DNA from: JANYJJ01 sp038241115
GTDB lineage: Bacteria; Pseudomonadota; Gammaproteobacteria; Burkholderiales; Burkholderiaceae_C
DNA: 23,137 bases
Assembly: GCA_038241115.1 (NCBI GenBank)
Contig: JBBRGA010000043.1
Location: forward strand, 1 to 23,137
Direction: 5' to 3'
The notes below the pieces were generated by a model. The model saw only the letters and a list, made by a program, of their open reading frames with translations, was not told where the DNA came from and searched no databases. The position numbers were made by a program, and so were the translations under genes. Shown one piece after another: positions 1 through 7,603 of this stretch; the first letter of the stretch is position 1, and each line of letters opens with the position of its first letter.

Positions 1-1
1 G

Positions 2-364
2 AACGAGACCGTCATCATGCTGGTGGTGCTGGCGTTGATCGACGTGGTCATGATTTCCAACCTGCTGATCATGGTCATCGTCGGGGGTTATGAAACCTTT
101 GTCAGCCGCCTGGACCTCGAAGGCCACCGCGACCAGCCAGAGTGGCTGAGCCATGTGAATGCCTCGGTGCTCAAGGTCAAGCTGGCCACCGCCATCATCG
201 GCATCAGCTCGATTCATTTGCTGAAAACCTTCATCAACGCCGCCAACTACACCGACAAGGTGTTGCTGTGGCAAACCTTGATCCACATTGCATTTTTGTT
301 CTCGGCGTTGGCCATTGCGTACACCGACAAGTTGATGACGCCGCCTGCTTCCGCCAAACACTGA
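2..364 (+). CDS. YqhA/UPF0114 (TIGR00645) family inner-membrane protein, 5' truncated
   Basis: Only the last 120 codons are in the window; the reading frame is open from base 2, so the true start lies to the left. The translated part shows two hydrophobic stretches flanking the YqhA-family pattern GGYETFVSRLD, followed by SSIHLLKTF and a C-terminal hydrophobic segment ending IAYTDKL. These correspond well to the middle and end of E. coli YqhA, which is about 160 residues long, so perhaps 40 residues are missing. The family is an inner-membrane protein without an established biochemical role. It ends 8 bases before the likely start of the Ca2+/Na+ antiporter on the same strand, so the two may be co-transcribed. 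Family assignment is firm from remembered similarity; function is unknown. Confidence 0.85.
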   Translation, partial: NETVIMLVVLALIDVVMISNLLIMVIVGGYETFVSRLDLEGHRDQPEWLSHVNASVLKVKLATAIIGISSIHLLKTFINAANYTDKVLLWQTLIHIAFLFSALAIAYTDKLMTPPASAKH

Positions 365-372
365 CTTTTGCC

Positions 373-1497
373 TTGACGATACTGACCTTCATCGCGGGCC
401 TGGTGGCCCTTGTCATCGGTGCTGATTTGCTGGTGCGCGGGGCATCCAAATTGGCTTTGTCTTTTGGCATCAGCCCCTTGGTGGTGGGCTTGACCATCGT
501 CGCCTTTGGCACAAGCGCGCCCGAACTGGCGGTTTCCGTTGGAGCCGTGCTGGACGGCAAAACCGACATCGCCATGGGCAATGTGGTGGGCAGCAACATC
601 TTCAACGTGCTGTTCATTCTGGGAATCTCAGCGCTGATCATTCCGCTGGTGGTGAATGTGCAGTTGATACGCCAAGAGGTGCCCATCATGATTGGCGCAT
701 CGCTGCTCTTGCTGGTGCTGTCTTTGGACGGCAAACTCAGCATGCTGGACGGCGGCATGCTGTTTGGCCTGATGGTGGCTTACACCGCGTTTTTGATTGT
801 TCAGTCGCGCAAAGAAACCAAAGCGGCCAACGACGAATACGCGGCCGAAGTCAAACCCGCTGCCTCGGGCAGTTGGGACGCCAAGTTGCCGGTGCAAATT
901 GCACTCATCGTCGTCGGCTTGGGCTTTTTGGTGTTTGGATCTGAGTGGCTGGTCAGTTCATCCATCACTTTCGCCAAAGCCTTGGGCGTGAGCGACTTGG
1001 TGATTGGCCTGACCATCGTGGCGGCCGGAACCTCGATGCCCGAGGTCGCCACTTCCATCATGGCGGCCATCAAAGGCGAACGCGACATCGCGGTGGGCAA
1101 TGTGGTGGGCAGCAGTACCTTCAATATTTTGGGTTGCCTGGGTTTATCGAGCCTGGTGTCGGGTGACTTGGGGCTGGCCGTGGCACCTGCCCTTTTGAAC
1201 TTCGACATTTGGGTGATGCTGGCAGTGGCTCTGGCCTGCCTGCCCATCTTCATCACCGGGCGAGAGATCGCGCGGTGGGAGGGCGGCGTTTTCCTGGCGT
1301 ATTACGTGGCGTATGTGGCCTATGTGGTGCTGGCCGCGCAGCAACACGATGCACTGGGTACCTACTCTGCCGCCATGATGAGTTTTGTGATTCCCATCAC
1401 CGTCATCACCATGATCGTGGTGCTCTTGCGACCCGGCAAATCCACGCAGCACACGCAGCACACGCAGCACACGAAGCACACGCAGAACACACAGTGA
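373..1497 (+). CDS. Calcium/sodium antiporter, CaCA family (YrbG-like)
   Basis: A 374-residue inner-membrane cation exchanger. It has the two inverted alpha-repeats typical of the Na+/Ca2+ exchanger superfamily: repeat 1 around residues 41-78 with GTSAPEL and GNVVGSNIFN, and repeat 2 with GTSMPEV and GNVVGSSTFN. The Glu in each GTSxPE motif is the family's cation-binding residue. About ten hydrophobic segments are visible, with a charged cytoplasmic loop near residues 148-165. No ATG lies near the expected N-terminus; TTG at 373 gives MTILTFIAGL, the normal family beginning, and CTG at 361 is an alternative. No clear Shine-Dalgarno is seen, so the start is uncertain. The last 18 residues are a (Thr-Gln-His)n-like tail encoded by a tandem nonamer array. 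The stop codon overlaps the GTG start of mrpA, suggesting translational coupling of Ca2+ and Na+/H+ exchange genes. Ion specificity cannot be read from sequence. Confidence 0.92.
   Translation: MTILTFIAGLVALVIGADLLVRGASKLALSFGISPLVVGLTIVAFGTSAPELAVSVGAVLDGKTDIAMGNVVGSNIFNVLFILGISALIIPLVVNVQLIRQEVPIMIGASLLLLVLSLDGKLSMLDGGMLFGLMVAYTAFLIVQSRKETKAANDEYAAEVKPAASGSWDAKLPVQIALIVVGLGFLVFGSEWLVSSSITFAKALGVSDLVIGLTIVAAGTSMPEVATSIMAAIKGERDIAVGNVVGSSTFNILGCLGLSSLVSGDLGLAVAPALLNFDIWVMLAVALACLPIFITGREIARWEGGVFLAYYVAYVAYVVLAAQQHDALGTYSAAMMSFVIPITVITMIVVLLRPGKSTQHTQHTQHTKHTQNTQ
1444..1497 (+). repeat. Six-unit nonamer tandem array at the antiporter/mrpA junction
   Basis: Three perfect copies of ACGCAGCAC (1444-1470) are followed by ACGAAGCAC, ACGCAGAAC and the degenerate ACACAGTGA. 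The last unit contains both the antiporter stop (TGA 1495-1497) and the GTG start of mrpA (1494). Because the unit is nine bases, gain or loss of copies would lengthen or shorten the Thr-Gln-His tail without shifting frame or disturbing the overlap. Confidence 0.9.
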
Positions 1498-4367
1498 CGC
1501 AGGCGCCCGCACTGGCTTGGCTGGCGCTGCTGCCTTTCGTCGCAGCGCTTGCCCTGGCTTTCATCCGCAATGAACAACCCCGACTGGCGGCTTGGTTGGC
1601 GGGGCTGGCAACGCTGGGCGGATGCGCCTTGCTGGCGCTGCTCGCGCCCGCGGTGTTCAGCGGCGACGTACAGCGCTGGTCGGTCGAGTGGCTGCCGGCG
1701 TTGGGGCTGCGTCTGGGGTTTCGCCTGGACGGCCTGGCTTTGATGTTTGGCATGCTGGTGCTCGGCATCGGGGCGCTGGTGGTGCTTTACGCGGCTTACT
1801 ACCTCAACCCCAAAGATCCGCCTGCCCGCTTCTTCTCGTTCTTCATGCTCTTCATGGGTGCCATGCTGGGCGTGGTGTTGGCTGACAACTTGGTGTTGCT
1901 GGTCGTCTTTTGGGAGCTGACCAGCCTGTCTTCTTTCTTGCTGATCGGCTTTTGGCATGCCGACGCGACCAAGGGTCTGGAAGCGCGCCAAGGTGCTCGC
2001 ATGGCGTTGACCGTCACCGGTGCAGGCGGTCTGTGTTTGCTGGGCGGTGTGTTGCTGATTGGCCAGATTGTTGGCAGCACCAACTTGGATGTGGTGTTGG
2101 CGTCGGGCGACGTCATTCGCAGCCACCCGCTTTATGAAGTGGCGCTGGTCTTGGTGCTGCTGGGCTGCTTTACCAAGAGCGCGCAATTTCCCTTCCACTT
2201 CTGGCTGCCCCATGCGATGGCCGCGCCCACGCCAGTGTCGGCATACCTGCATTCAGCCACCATGGTCAAAGCGGGGGTGTTTTTGCTGGCGCGGCTGTAT
2301 CCCGCGCTCAGTGGAACCGAGCCTTGGTTTTGGATTGTCTCGCTCACCGGTCTGTCCACTCTGTTGCTGGGCGCGTATGTGGCTTTGTTCAAGCATGACC
2401 TCAAAGGCTTGTTGGCCTACTCCACCATCAGCCACCTCGGCTTGATCACTTTGTTGTTCGGGTTGGATGAACCACTGGCCGTGGTGGCGGGGGTTTTTCA
2501 TATCTTGAACCACGCCACTTTCAAGGCTTCGCTCTTCATGGCGGCGGGCATCATCGACCACGAGACCGGCTCGCGCGACATGCGCCAGCTCAGCGGCTTG
2601 TGGAAGTACATGCCCATCACCGGTGCCCTGGCGATGGTGGCCTCGGCCGCCATGGCGGGTGTGCCACTGGTGAACGGCTTCTTGAGCAAAGAAATGTTTT
2701 TCGCCGAGGCGCTGCACAAACAAAGTCACGTGGTGATGGAGTGGTTGCTGCCCGTGGGCGCGACATTGGCCGCCGCCTTCAGCGTGGCCTACAGCATTCG
2801 GTTCATTCACGACGTGTTCTTCAACGGCAAGCCGCTGGGCCTCACGCGCATCCCCCATGAGCCGCCTCATTTCATGCGGGTGCCGGTCGAGCTCTTGGTG
2901 CTGCTGTGCCTGGCTGTGGGCTTGATGCCGGCCTGGGTCGTGGGCGACTTGCTCGCCGTGTCGGCCAAAGCCGCGCTTCTTGGGCCGCAACCAGGTGAAT
3001 TGCCGACCTACAGCCTGGCGCTGTGGCACGGCTTCAATTTGCCATTGCTGATGAGCGCGGTGGCTTTGGTGGCGGGCACGGCGCTGTACTTTGGTTTGCA
3101 GCGCAGGGTCAATTTGCACACGCTCGACAGCGTCCCGGCGGCGCCTGAAAAAAGCGGTCGCGATCTATTTGTCTCGGCACTCACCCGCGGTCTGGCCCAG
3201 GCGGTGCGCATCACGAACGGCTCGCAAACCGGCCAATTGCAACGCTACTTGCTGGTGCTGGTGGGCGTGGCGGTGGCGGCTGGCGCGTGGCCCTTCATTC
3301 AGAGCCGCTTTTTTGACGGCCCTTTGCAAGACGCGGCCAGCCTGAAATCGGACCAGGTGAGCGTGGCTTTTGTCGTGGTGTGGCTCATCGGCATGGCCGC
3401 CGCGCTTGCCACAGTGTTGCTCTACCGCCAGCGTCTCTTGGCGCTGCTGTTGATGGGCGTGGTGGGTCTGGTGGTGAGCTTGGCCTTCGTCTATTTTTCG
3501 GCGCCCGATTTGGCGCTGACCCAATTGCTGGTGGAAATTGCCACTGTCGTGCTGATGATGTTGGCCTTGCACTGGTTGCCAGAGAAATCTGCGCCGGATG
3601 CCAGCGACACCGCTTGGCGAAAAGGCCGTGATGCCGCGCTGGCCTTGTTGGCAGGCTGCGGCCTGGCAGCGTTGTGCTTCATGGCGCTGGGCCGACCTTT
3701 CGACTCGATCGCGCCTTATTACTTGGAGAACACCGTTTTGCTCGGCGGCGGCGCCAATGCGGTCAACGTCATCATTGTGGATTTCCGCGGTTTTGACACG
3801 CTGGGCGAAATCACGGTGATGGGCATTGCCGCCTTGATCATTCATGCGCTGCTGGCCGACTGGCGACCCGCTGGCGTCGTGATCCCTCAAGCTGCGCCCC
3901 ACGACAACCACCCGCTGATGCTGGCCATCGTCAGCCGCTTGCTGCTGCCGTTGCTGGCCCTGGTGTCGGTCTACCTGTACTTGCGCGGCCACAACTTGCC
4001 TGGCGGCGGCTTCATTGCGGGCCTGCTGCTGGCCATCGCCTTGGTGTTGCAGTTTGTCGCCAACGGTCAAGCCTATGTCGGAGCCCGGATGCGAGTCGAC
4101 TTTGCACCTTGGGTGGGCTGGGGTTTGCTGATCGCGGGTGGCAGCGGCATGGCAAGTTGGTTCTTCGACGCGCCCTTCTTGACCAGCACTTACGACTATC
4201 CGGTCTGGCCCCTGGTGGGCGACGTTCCGCTGGCCAGCGCCTCGGTGTTTGACCTGGGCGTTTTTCTCACCGTCACCGGCGCGACCATGGTGGCGTTGCT
4301 GGCCATGGCCAAGCTGTCCGCGGCAGTGCCATCTCCCCGACAACCCAAACAAGGCGCACACGCATGA
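1494..4367 (+). CDS. mrpA: Mrp/Pha Na+/H+ antiporter subunit A with fused subunit B domain
   Basis: A 957-residue multispanning protein, the largest subunit of the hetero-oligomeric Mrp (Sha/Pha) Na+(K+)/H+ antiporter, related to the proton-pumping subunits of respiratory complex I. The N-terminal NuoL-like part contains VVFWELTSLSSFLLIGFW with Glu141, TKSAQFPFHFWLPHAM with Lys228, and SATMVKAGVFLLARLYP with Lys259; these match the conserved membrane Glu and Lys residues of MrpA. After a MrpA C-terminal region, an MnhB/MrpB-like domain (about residues 800-945, with RGHNLPGGGFIAGLLLA) is fused, and no separate mrpB exists. This is the group 2 (PhaAB) arrangement. The GTG start at 1494 overlaps the antiporter stop and gives a normal N-terminus; the longer open frame upstream is a shadow of the antiporter gene. 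The stop overlaps mrpC by four bases (ATGA). The complex moves Na+ out against H+ and supports salt and alkali tolerance. Confidence 0.96.
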   Translation: MTQAPALAWLALLPFVAALALAFIRNEQPRLAAWLAGLATLGGCALLALLAPAVFSGDVQRWSVEWLPALGLRLGFRLDGLALMFGMLVLGIGALVVLYAAYYLNPKDPPARFFSFFMLFMGAMLGVVLADNLVLLVVFWELTSLSSFLLIGFWHADATKGLEARQGARMALTVTGAGGLCLLGGVLLIGQIVGSTNLDVVLASGDVIRSHPLYEVALVLVLLGCFTKSAQFPFHFWLPHAMAAPTPVSAYLHSATMVKAGVFLLARLYPALSGTEPWFWIVSLTGLSTLLLGAYVALFKHDLKGLLAYSTISHLGLITLLFGLDEPLAVVAGVFHILNHATFKASLFMAAGIIDHETGSRDMRQLSGLWKYMPITGALAMVASAAMAGVPLVNGFLSKEMFFAEALHKQSHVVMEWLLPVGATLAAAFSVAYSIRFIHDVFFNGKPLGLTRIPHEPPHFMRVPVELLVLLCLAVGLMPAWVVGDLLAVSAKAALLGPQPGELPTYSLALWHGFNLPLLMSAVALVAGTALYFGLQRRVNLHTLDSVPAAPEKSGRDLFVSALTRGLAQAVRITNGSQTGQLQRYLLVLVGVAVAAGAWPFIQSRFFDGPLQDAASLKSDQVSVAFVVVWLIGMAAALATVLLYRQRLLALLLMGVVGLVVSLAFVYFSAPDLALTQLLVEIATVVLMMLALHWLPEKSAPDASDTAWRKGRDAALALLAGCGLAALCFMALGRPFDSIAPYYLENTVLLGGGANAVNVIIVDFRGFDTLGEITVMGIAALIIHALLADWRPAGVVIPQAAPHDNHPLMLAIVSRLLLPLLALVSVYLYLRGHNLPGGGFIAGLLLAIALVLQFVANGQAYVGARMRVDFAPWVGWGLLIAGGSGMASWFFDAPFLTSTYDYPVWPLVGDVPLASASVFDLGVFLTVTGATMVALLAMAKLSAAVPSPRQPKQGAHA

Positions 4368-4711
4368 TGGCCGCACTGGTTTCTATCGCCGTGGGTGTGC
4401 TGTGCGCAGGCGGGGTGTATTTGTTGCTGCGGCCGCGCACGTTCGACTTGGTGCTGGGCCTGACGCTGCTGACTTACGCCGTCAACCTTTTCATCTTTTT
4501 CATGGGACGGCTGCAACTCAATCGCGTGCCCATCGTTGACGGCCTCAAGCCGGCAGATTTGCAGAATTACGCCGATCCCCTGCCCCAAGCACTGGTGCTC
4601 ACTGCCATCGTCATCAGCTTTGCCATGACGGCTGTGATGCTGGTGATCGCCATGCGGGCGCGCGCCGAAACCGGGTCTGACCATGTCGACGGTCAAGAGG
4701 CAGCGCCATGA
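4364..4711 (+). CDS. mrpC: Mrp Na+/H+ antiporter subunit C (NuoK-like)
   Basis: A 115-residue protein with three predicted membrane helices. It shows the MrpC pattern: LLLRPRTFDLVLGLTLLTYAVNLFIFFMG, then the DPLPQALVLTAIVISFAMTAVMLV segment that is nearly diagnostic for the family. MrpC resembles NuoK of complex I and sits between subunits A and D in the antiporter complex. The ATG overlaps the mrpA stop (ATGA) and its own stop overlaps the mrpD start in the same way, so translation is probably coupled. Length matches the family norm of 110-125 residues. Confidence 0.96.
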   Translation: MMAALVSIAVGVLCAGGVYLLLRPRTFDLVLGLTLLTYAVNLFIFFMGRLQLNRVPIVDGLKPADLQNYADPLPQALVLTAIVISFAMTAVMLVIAMRARAETGSDHVDGQEAAP

Positions 4712-6408
4712 CAAGCTGGCCCCACTGGATGGTGCTGCCCGTCGTGTTGCCGTTGATGGTGGGTGCGTTGCTCCTGCTGCTGGAGCGGCGCTGGCCCCAT
4801 GCCGTGCCTGTGGTGGCGGGCCTGGGCGTGCTGGCAGGCTTGGCCGTGGCGGTGGCCTTGCTCACGCAAGCCAACATCGGTCAGGTGCAAGCCTATTTGC
4901 TCGGCAACTGGGCGGCACCTTTCGGCATCAGCTTGGTGCTGGACCGTTTGTCAGCCTTGATGGTGCTGCTCACCTCGGTGGTGGCTTGCATCACCTTTGT
5001 CTACGCCCTAGGTGGGGATGCGCAGCGCGGGCGCCACTTCCACAGCCTGTTTCAGTTTCAGCTCATGGGTCTGAACGGTGCTTTCTTGACGGCCGACCTG
5101 TTCAATCTGTTTGTCTTTTTTGAAGTGCTGCTGATTGCCTCTTACGGCTTGCTGCTGCACGGCGCGGGCGTGAAGCGCTTGAAAGCCTCGCTGCACTATG
5201 TGGCTTTCAACCTCACGGGATCGGCGCTATTTCTTGTCGCGGTGAGTCTGCTTTACGGTCTGACGGGCACGCTGAACATGGCGGACATGGCGATCAAGCT
5301 ACCGCAGGTCTCGCCCGATAGGGTGTTGCTCGTGCAAAGCGCCGCGCTCTTGCTGCTGGTGGTGTTTGCGGTGAAAGCAGCGCTGTTGCCGCTTTACTTT
5401 TGGCTGCCTGCCACCTACGGCTCGGCCAGCGCGCCGGTGGCGGCGCTCTTTGCCATCATGACCAAGGTGGGCATTTACGCCATGCTGCGCACCACCACTT
5501 TGATGTTCGGCGACAGCGGCGGCCCGGCCGCCCAAGTGGCCGCGCCAATATTGGAAATACTCGCCCTGGGCACTTTGGTTTTGGGCGCCGCCGGCGCGTT
5601 CGCGGCGCAACACTTGCGCGTGCTGGTGGGCAATGTGATCGTGGCCTCCGCCGGCACGCTGTTGCTGGCGGTGGCGCTGGCCCGCACCGACAGCATTGCG
5701 GCGGGACTGTTCTATTTGGTGAACAGCACCTTGGTCGGGTGCGCATTGTTTTTGCTGGCCGACCGGCTGCGTGCAGCGCGCCAGACCCAAGGACATCGAG
5801 GCGCACAAAGCGATGTGCTGAGCCCACTCAGCCTGGGGCCTTGGCGGGGGCCGCTGGGCATGGTCTTCTTCATGCTGGCTGTCGCCGCTGCGGGGCTGCC
5901 TCCGTTGGCAGGCTTCATGGGCAAGGCCATGCTGTTGCAGGCGGCCGGGCTCACGCCCTCCGCAGGCTGGATCGTGTTCTTGGTGCTGGCCAGCAGCCTG
6001 TTGATGATGTTGGCGTTTGCGCGCAGCGGCAGTACGCTGTTTTGGAAATCTGGTGTCGCGTCGAATGACGTGACGACATCCGCGCCGCCCCGGACAAAGC
6101 TGAGCTCAGCCTCAGCCTCCTCCACAACCGCCACCTTCAGCGCAGATGATGCCTGCCCCTGCCACCCGGTGCACCGCATCAGCCTGGCCCTGGCACTCAC
6201 GGCACTGGGTGCGACCTCTGTTTTCGCTGCGAGCCTGTCGACTTACACCCTGTCCACTGCCGAGCAGTTGCTGAACCGCTCAGCCTATTTAAGCGCGGTC
6301 TTGAACACGCCTCCGGCACCCGCCTACACCGACTTGCGACGCGAGATGCGTGAGCGCAAGGCAACGCAAGCAGTCCCAGCAGCCCCAACGAAAGGAGTCA
6401 AGCCGTGA
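4708..6408 (+). CDS. mrpD: Mrp Na+/H+ antiporter subunit D (NuoN/NuoM-like)
   Basis: A 566-residue integral membrane protein with the proton-channel core of the family. Glu139 lies in LFNLFVFFEVLLIASYGLLLHG, Lys223 in FAVKAALLPLYFWLPATYG, and Lys253 in IMTKVGIYAMLR; equivalent residues are essential in MrpD and complex I homologues. The family is usually about 490-510 residues. The excess sits near the C-terminus, where a Ser/Thr/Ala-rich, partly charged linker (about residues 449-488, with CPC at 483-485) separates FARSGSTLFWK from the last hydrophobic helix (about 489-512) and a hydrophilic tail of about 50 residues. The start overlaps the mrpC stop by four bases; a weak AAGAGG Shine-Dalgarno lies just upstream. 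The stop overlaps the GTG of mrpE. Confidence 0.95.
   Translation: MTSWPHWMVLPVVLPLMVGALLLLLERRWPHAVPVVAGLGVLAGLAVAVALLTQANIGQVQAYLLGNWAAPFGISLVLDRLSALMVLLTSVVACITFVYALGGDAQRGRHFHSLFQFQLMGLNGAFLTADLFNLFVFFEVLLIASYGLLLHGAGVKRLKASLHYVAFNLTGSALFLVAVSLLYGLTGTLNMADMAIKLPQVSPDRVLLVQSAALLLLVVFAVKAALLPLYFWLPATYGSASAPVAALFAIMTKVGIYAMLRTTTLMFGDSGGPAAQVAAPILEILALGTLVLGAAGAFAAQHLRVLVGNVIVASAGTLLLAVALARTDSIAAGLFYLVNSTLVGCALFLLADRLRAARQTQGHRGAQSDVLSPLSLGPWRGPLGMVFFMLAVAAAGLPPLAGFMGKAMLLQAAGLTPSAGWIVFLVLASSLLMMLAFARSGSTLFWKSGVASNDVTTSAPPRTKLSSASASSTTATFSADDACPCHPVHRISLALALTALGATSVFAASLSTYTLSTAEQLLNRSAYLSAVLNTPPAPAYTDLRREMRERKATQAVPAAPTKGVKP
6391..6397 (+). promoter_or_regulatory. Strong Shine-Dalgarno of mrpE
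   Basis: AAAGGAG lies seven bases before the GTG at 6405, inside the end of mrpD. It fixes this GTG as the mrpE start and suggests independent as well as coupled initiation. Confidence 0.75.
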
Positions 6409-6902
6409 AGCCATGGCGTCACCGCTTGCTGCCCTCGCCCGTGCTCAGCTTGGTGCTGTGGCTGGTGTGGCCGGTGCTCAATCAGTCGTGGTCGCTCGGG
6501 CAGCTTCTGCTCGGCGGCATTCTGGCCCTGGTGCTGCCCTGGTTCACCGAGCCTCTGCGCGACGACAAGCCTCACTTGCGGCGCCCGCTTTTGGCCCTGA
6601 AACTGTTTTTCACCGTGCTCAAAGACATCGTGACCTCCAATTTGGACGTGGCCAAGCTCATTTTGGGACGTGAAGACCAGATCAAGCCCGGTTTCGTGTG
6701 GGTGCCCCTGACCCTGACCGACCCGCACGGCATCGTTGCCCTGGCCGGCATCATCACCATGACGCCCGGCACTTTGTCGGCCGACCTGAGCGCGGATCGG
6801 CGTTATCTTTTGGTTCACGCTTTCAATCTGGACGACGAGGCGGCACTGATCGAGTCGATCAAAGTTCGCTACGAGCAACCGCTGCTGGAGATTTTTCAAT
6901 GA
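6405..6902 (+). CDS. mrpE: Mrp Na+/H+ antiporter subunit E
   Basis: A 165-residue subunit of the Mrp complex. Two hydrophobic segments near the N-terminus (PVLSLVLWLVWPVLNQS and LGQLLLGGILALVLPWF) are followed by the MrpE-typical cytoplasmic part. That part contains FFTVLKDIVTSNLDVAKLIL, a FVWVPLTLTDPHGIVALAGIITMTPGT-like block, LSAD and a C-terminal HAFNLDDE pattern. Length matches the family. It starts at a GTG that overlaps the mrpD stop and is preceded by AAAGGAG. Its stop overlaps the mrpF ATG. MrpE is needed for full antiporter activity in characterised systems, although it does not resemble a complex I core subunit. Confidence 0.95.
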   Translation: MKPWRHRLLPSPVLSLVLWLVWPVLNQSWSLGQLLLGGILALVLPWFTEPLRDDKPHLRRPLLALKLFFTVLKDIVTSNLDVAKLILGREDQIKPGFVWVPLTLTDPHGIVALAGIITMTPGTLSADLSADRRYLLVHAFNLDDEAALIESIKVRYEQPLLEIFQ

Positions 6903-7174
6903 GTTGGCTCGCCACTGTCATGCCGTGGGCCATCGGCGGCTTCACGCTGGCGCTGTTGCTCAACGCCTGGCGTCTGTTCAAAGGCCCCGCCACGGTAGAC
7001 CGCATCCTGGCACTCGACACGCTGTACATCAACAGCCTGGCCTTGCTGGTGTTGCTGGGAATTTACTGGGGCACCGAAGTTTTTTTTGAAGCGGCGTTGA
7101 TGATCGCCATGGTGGGCTTTGTAGGCACGGTGGTGCTTTCCAAGTACCTGCTGCGCGGCGACATCGTAGAGTGA
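6899..7174 (+). CDS. mrpF: Mrp Na+/H+ antiporter subunit F
   Basis: A 91-residue, three-helix membrane protein with the MrpF signature RLFKGPATVDRILALDTLYINSLALLVLLG and the final ALMIAMVGFVGTVVLSKYLLRG. The ATG at 6899 overlaps the mrpE stop by four bases (ATGA) and gives MSWLATVMPW; longer versions of this open frame only extend back over mrpE in another frame and are not real. Length fits the family (about 85-95 residues). It is followed after 22 bases by mrpG. Confidence 0.95.
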   Translation: MSWLATVMPWAIGGFTLALLLNAWRLFKGPATVDRILALDTLYINSLALLVLLGIYWGTEVFFEAALMIAMVGFVGTVVLSKYLLRGDIVE

Positions 7175-7196
7175 ACCTGATGAAGCGCACTTCCCC

Positions 7197-7574
7197 ATGA
7201 ACGCTGCACTCGGCTTGCTGCCCTTTTGGCTGGACATCTTGCTGGCCGCGCTGGTGCTGCTGGGCAGCGCTTTTGCACTCATCGGTTCGTGGGGTTTGGC
7301 AAAGTTGTCCAGCTTCCTGAAGCGTTTGCACGGCCCGACAAAAGCCACCACCTTGGGCGTGGGCTGCGTGCTCATCGCGTCTGCCATCTTCTTCAGCGTG
7401 GCGCGTTCGAGTGTGAATTTGCATGAGCTGCTGATCACGTTGTTCTTGTTTTTAACCGCCCCCGTCTCTGCCCACCTGCTGATCAAAGCCGCGCTGAAAC
7501 TTGTACCCGGCGAACGACCCGCGCCGCCCGAGACAGCCACGCGCTTGGTGCCACCGATCAAAGGCGGCATTTAA
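7197..7574 (+). CDS. mrpG: Mrp Na+/H+ antiporter subunit G
   Basis: A 125-residue membrane protein with three hydrophobic segments. It shows the MrpG pattern LLGSAFALIGSWGLAKLSSFLKRLHGPTKATTLGVGCVLIASAIFF, and then ELLITLFLFLTAPVSAHLLIKAAL. This is the last subunit of the operon in the standard order A(B)-C-D-E-F-G. Here the junction is not overlapping: 22 bases separate it from mrpF, with only a weak purine-rich stretch before the ATG. The fumarase gene starts 29 bases after the stop, so read-through to it is possible. Confidence 0.94.
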   Translation: MNAALGLLPFWLDILLAALVLLGSAFALIGSWGLAKLSSFLKRLHGPTKATTLGVGCVLIASAIFFSVARSSVNLHELLITLFLFLTAPVSAHLLIKAALKLVPGERPAPPETATRLVPPIKGGI

Positions 7575-7603
7575 ACTGGTGTCCCGATTTCTGGGCTCTC
7601 AGC

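Noticed and set aside
3165..4376. 403-codon open frame antisense to mrpA
   Set aside because: Its Gln/His/Arg-rich composition is typical of antisense frames of GC-rich membrane genes, and it overlaps a gene with clear motifs.
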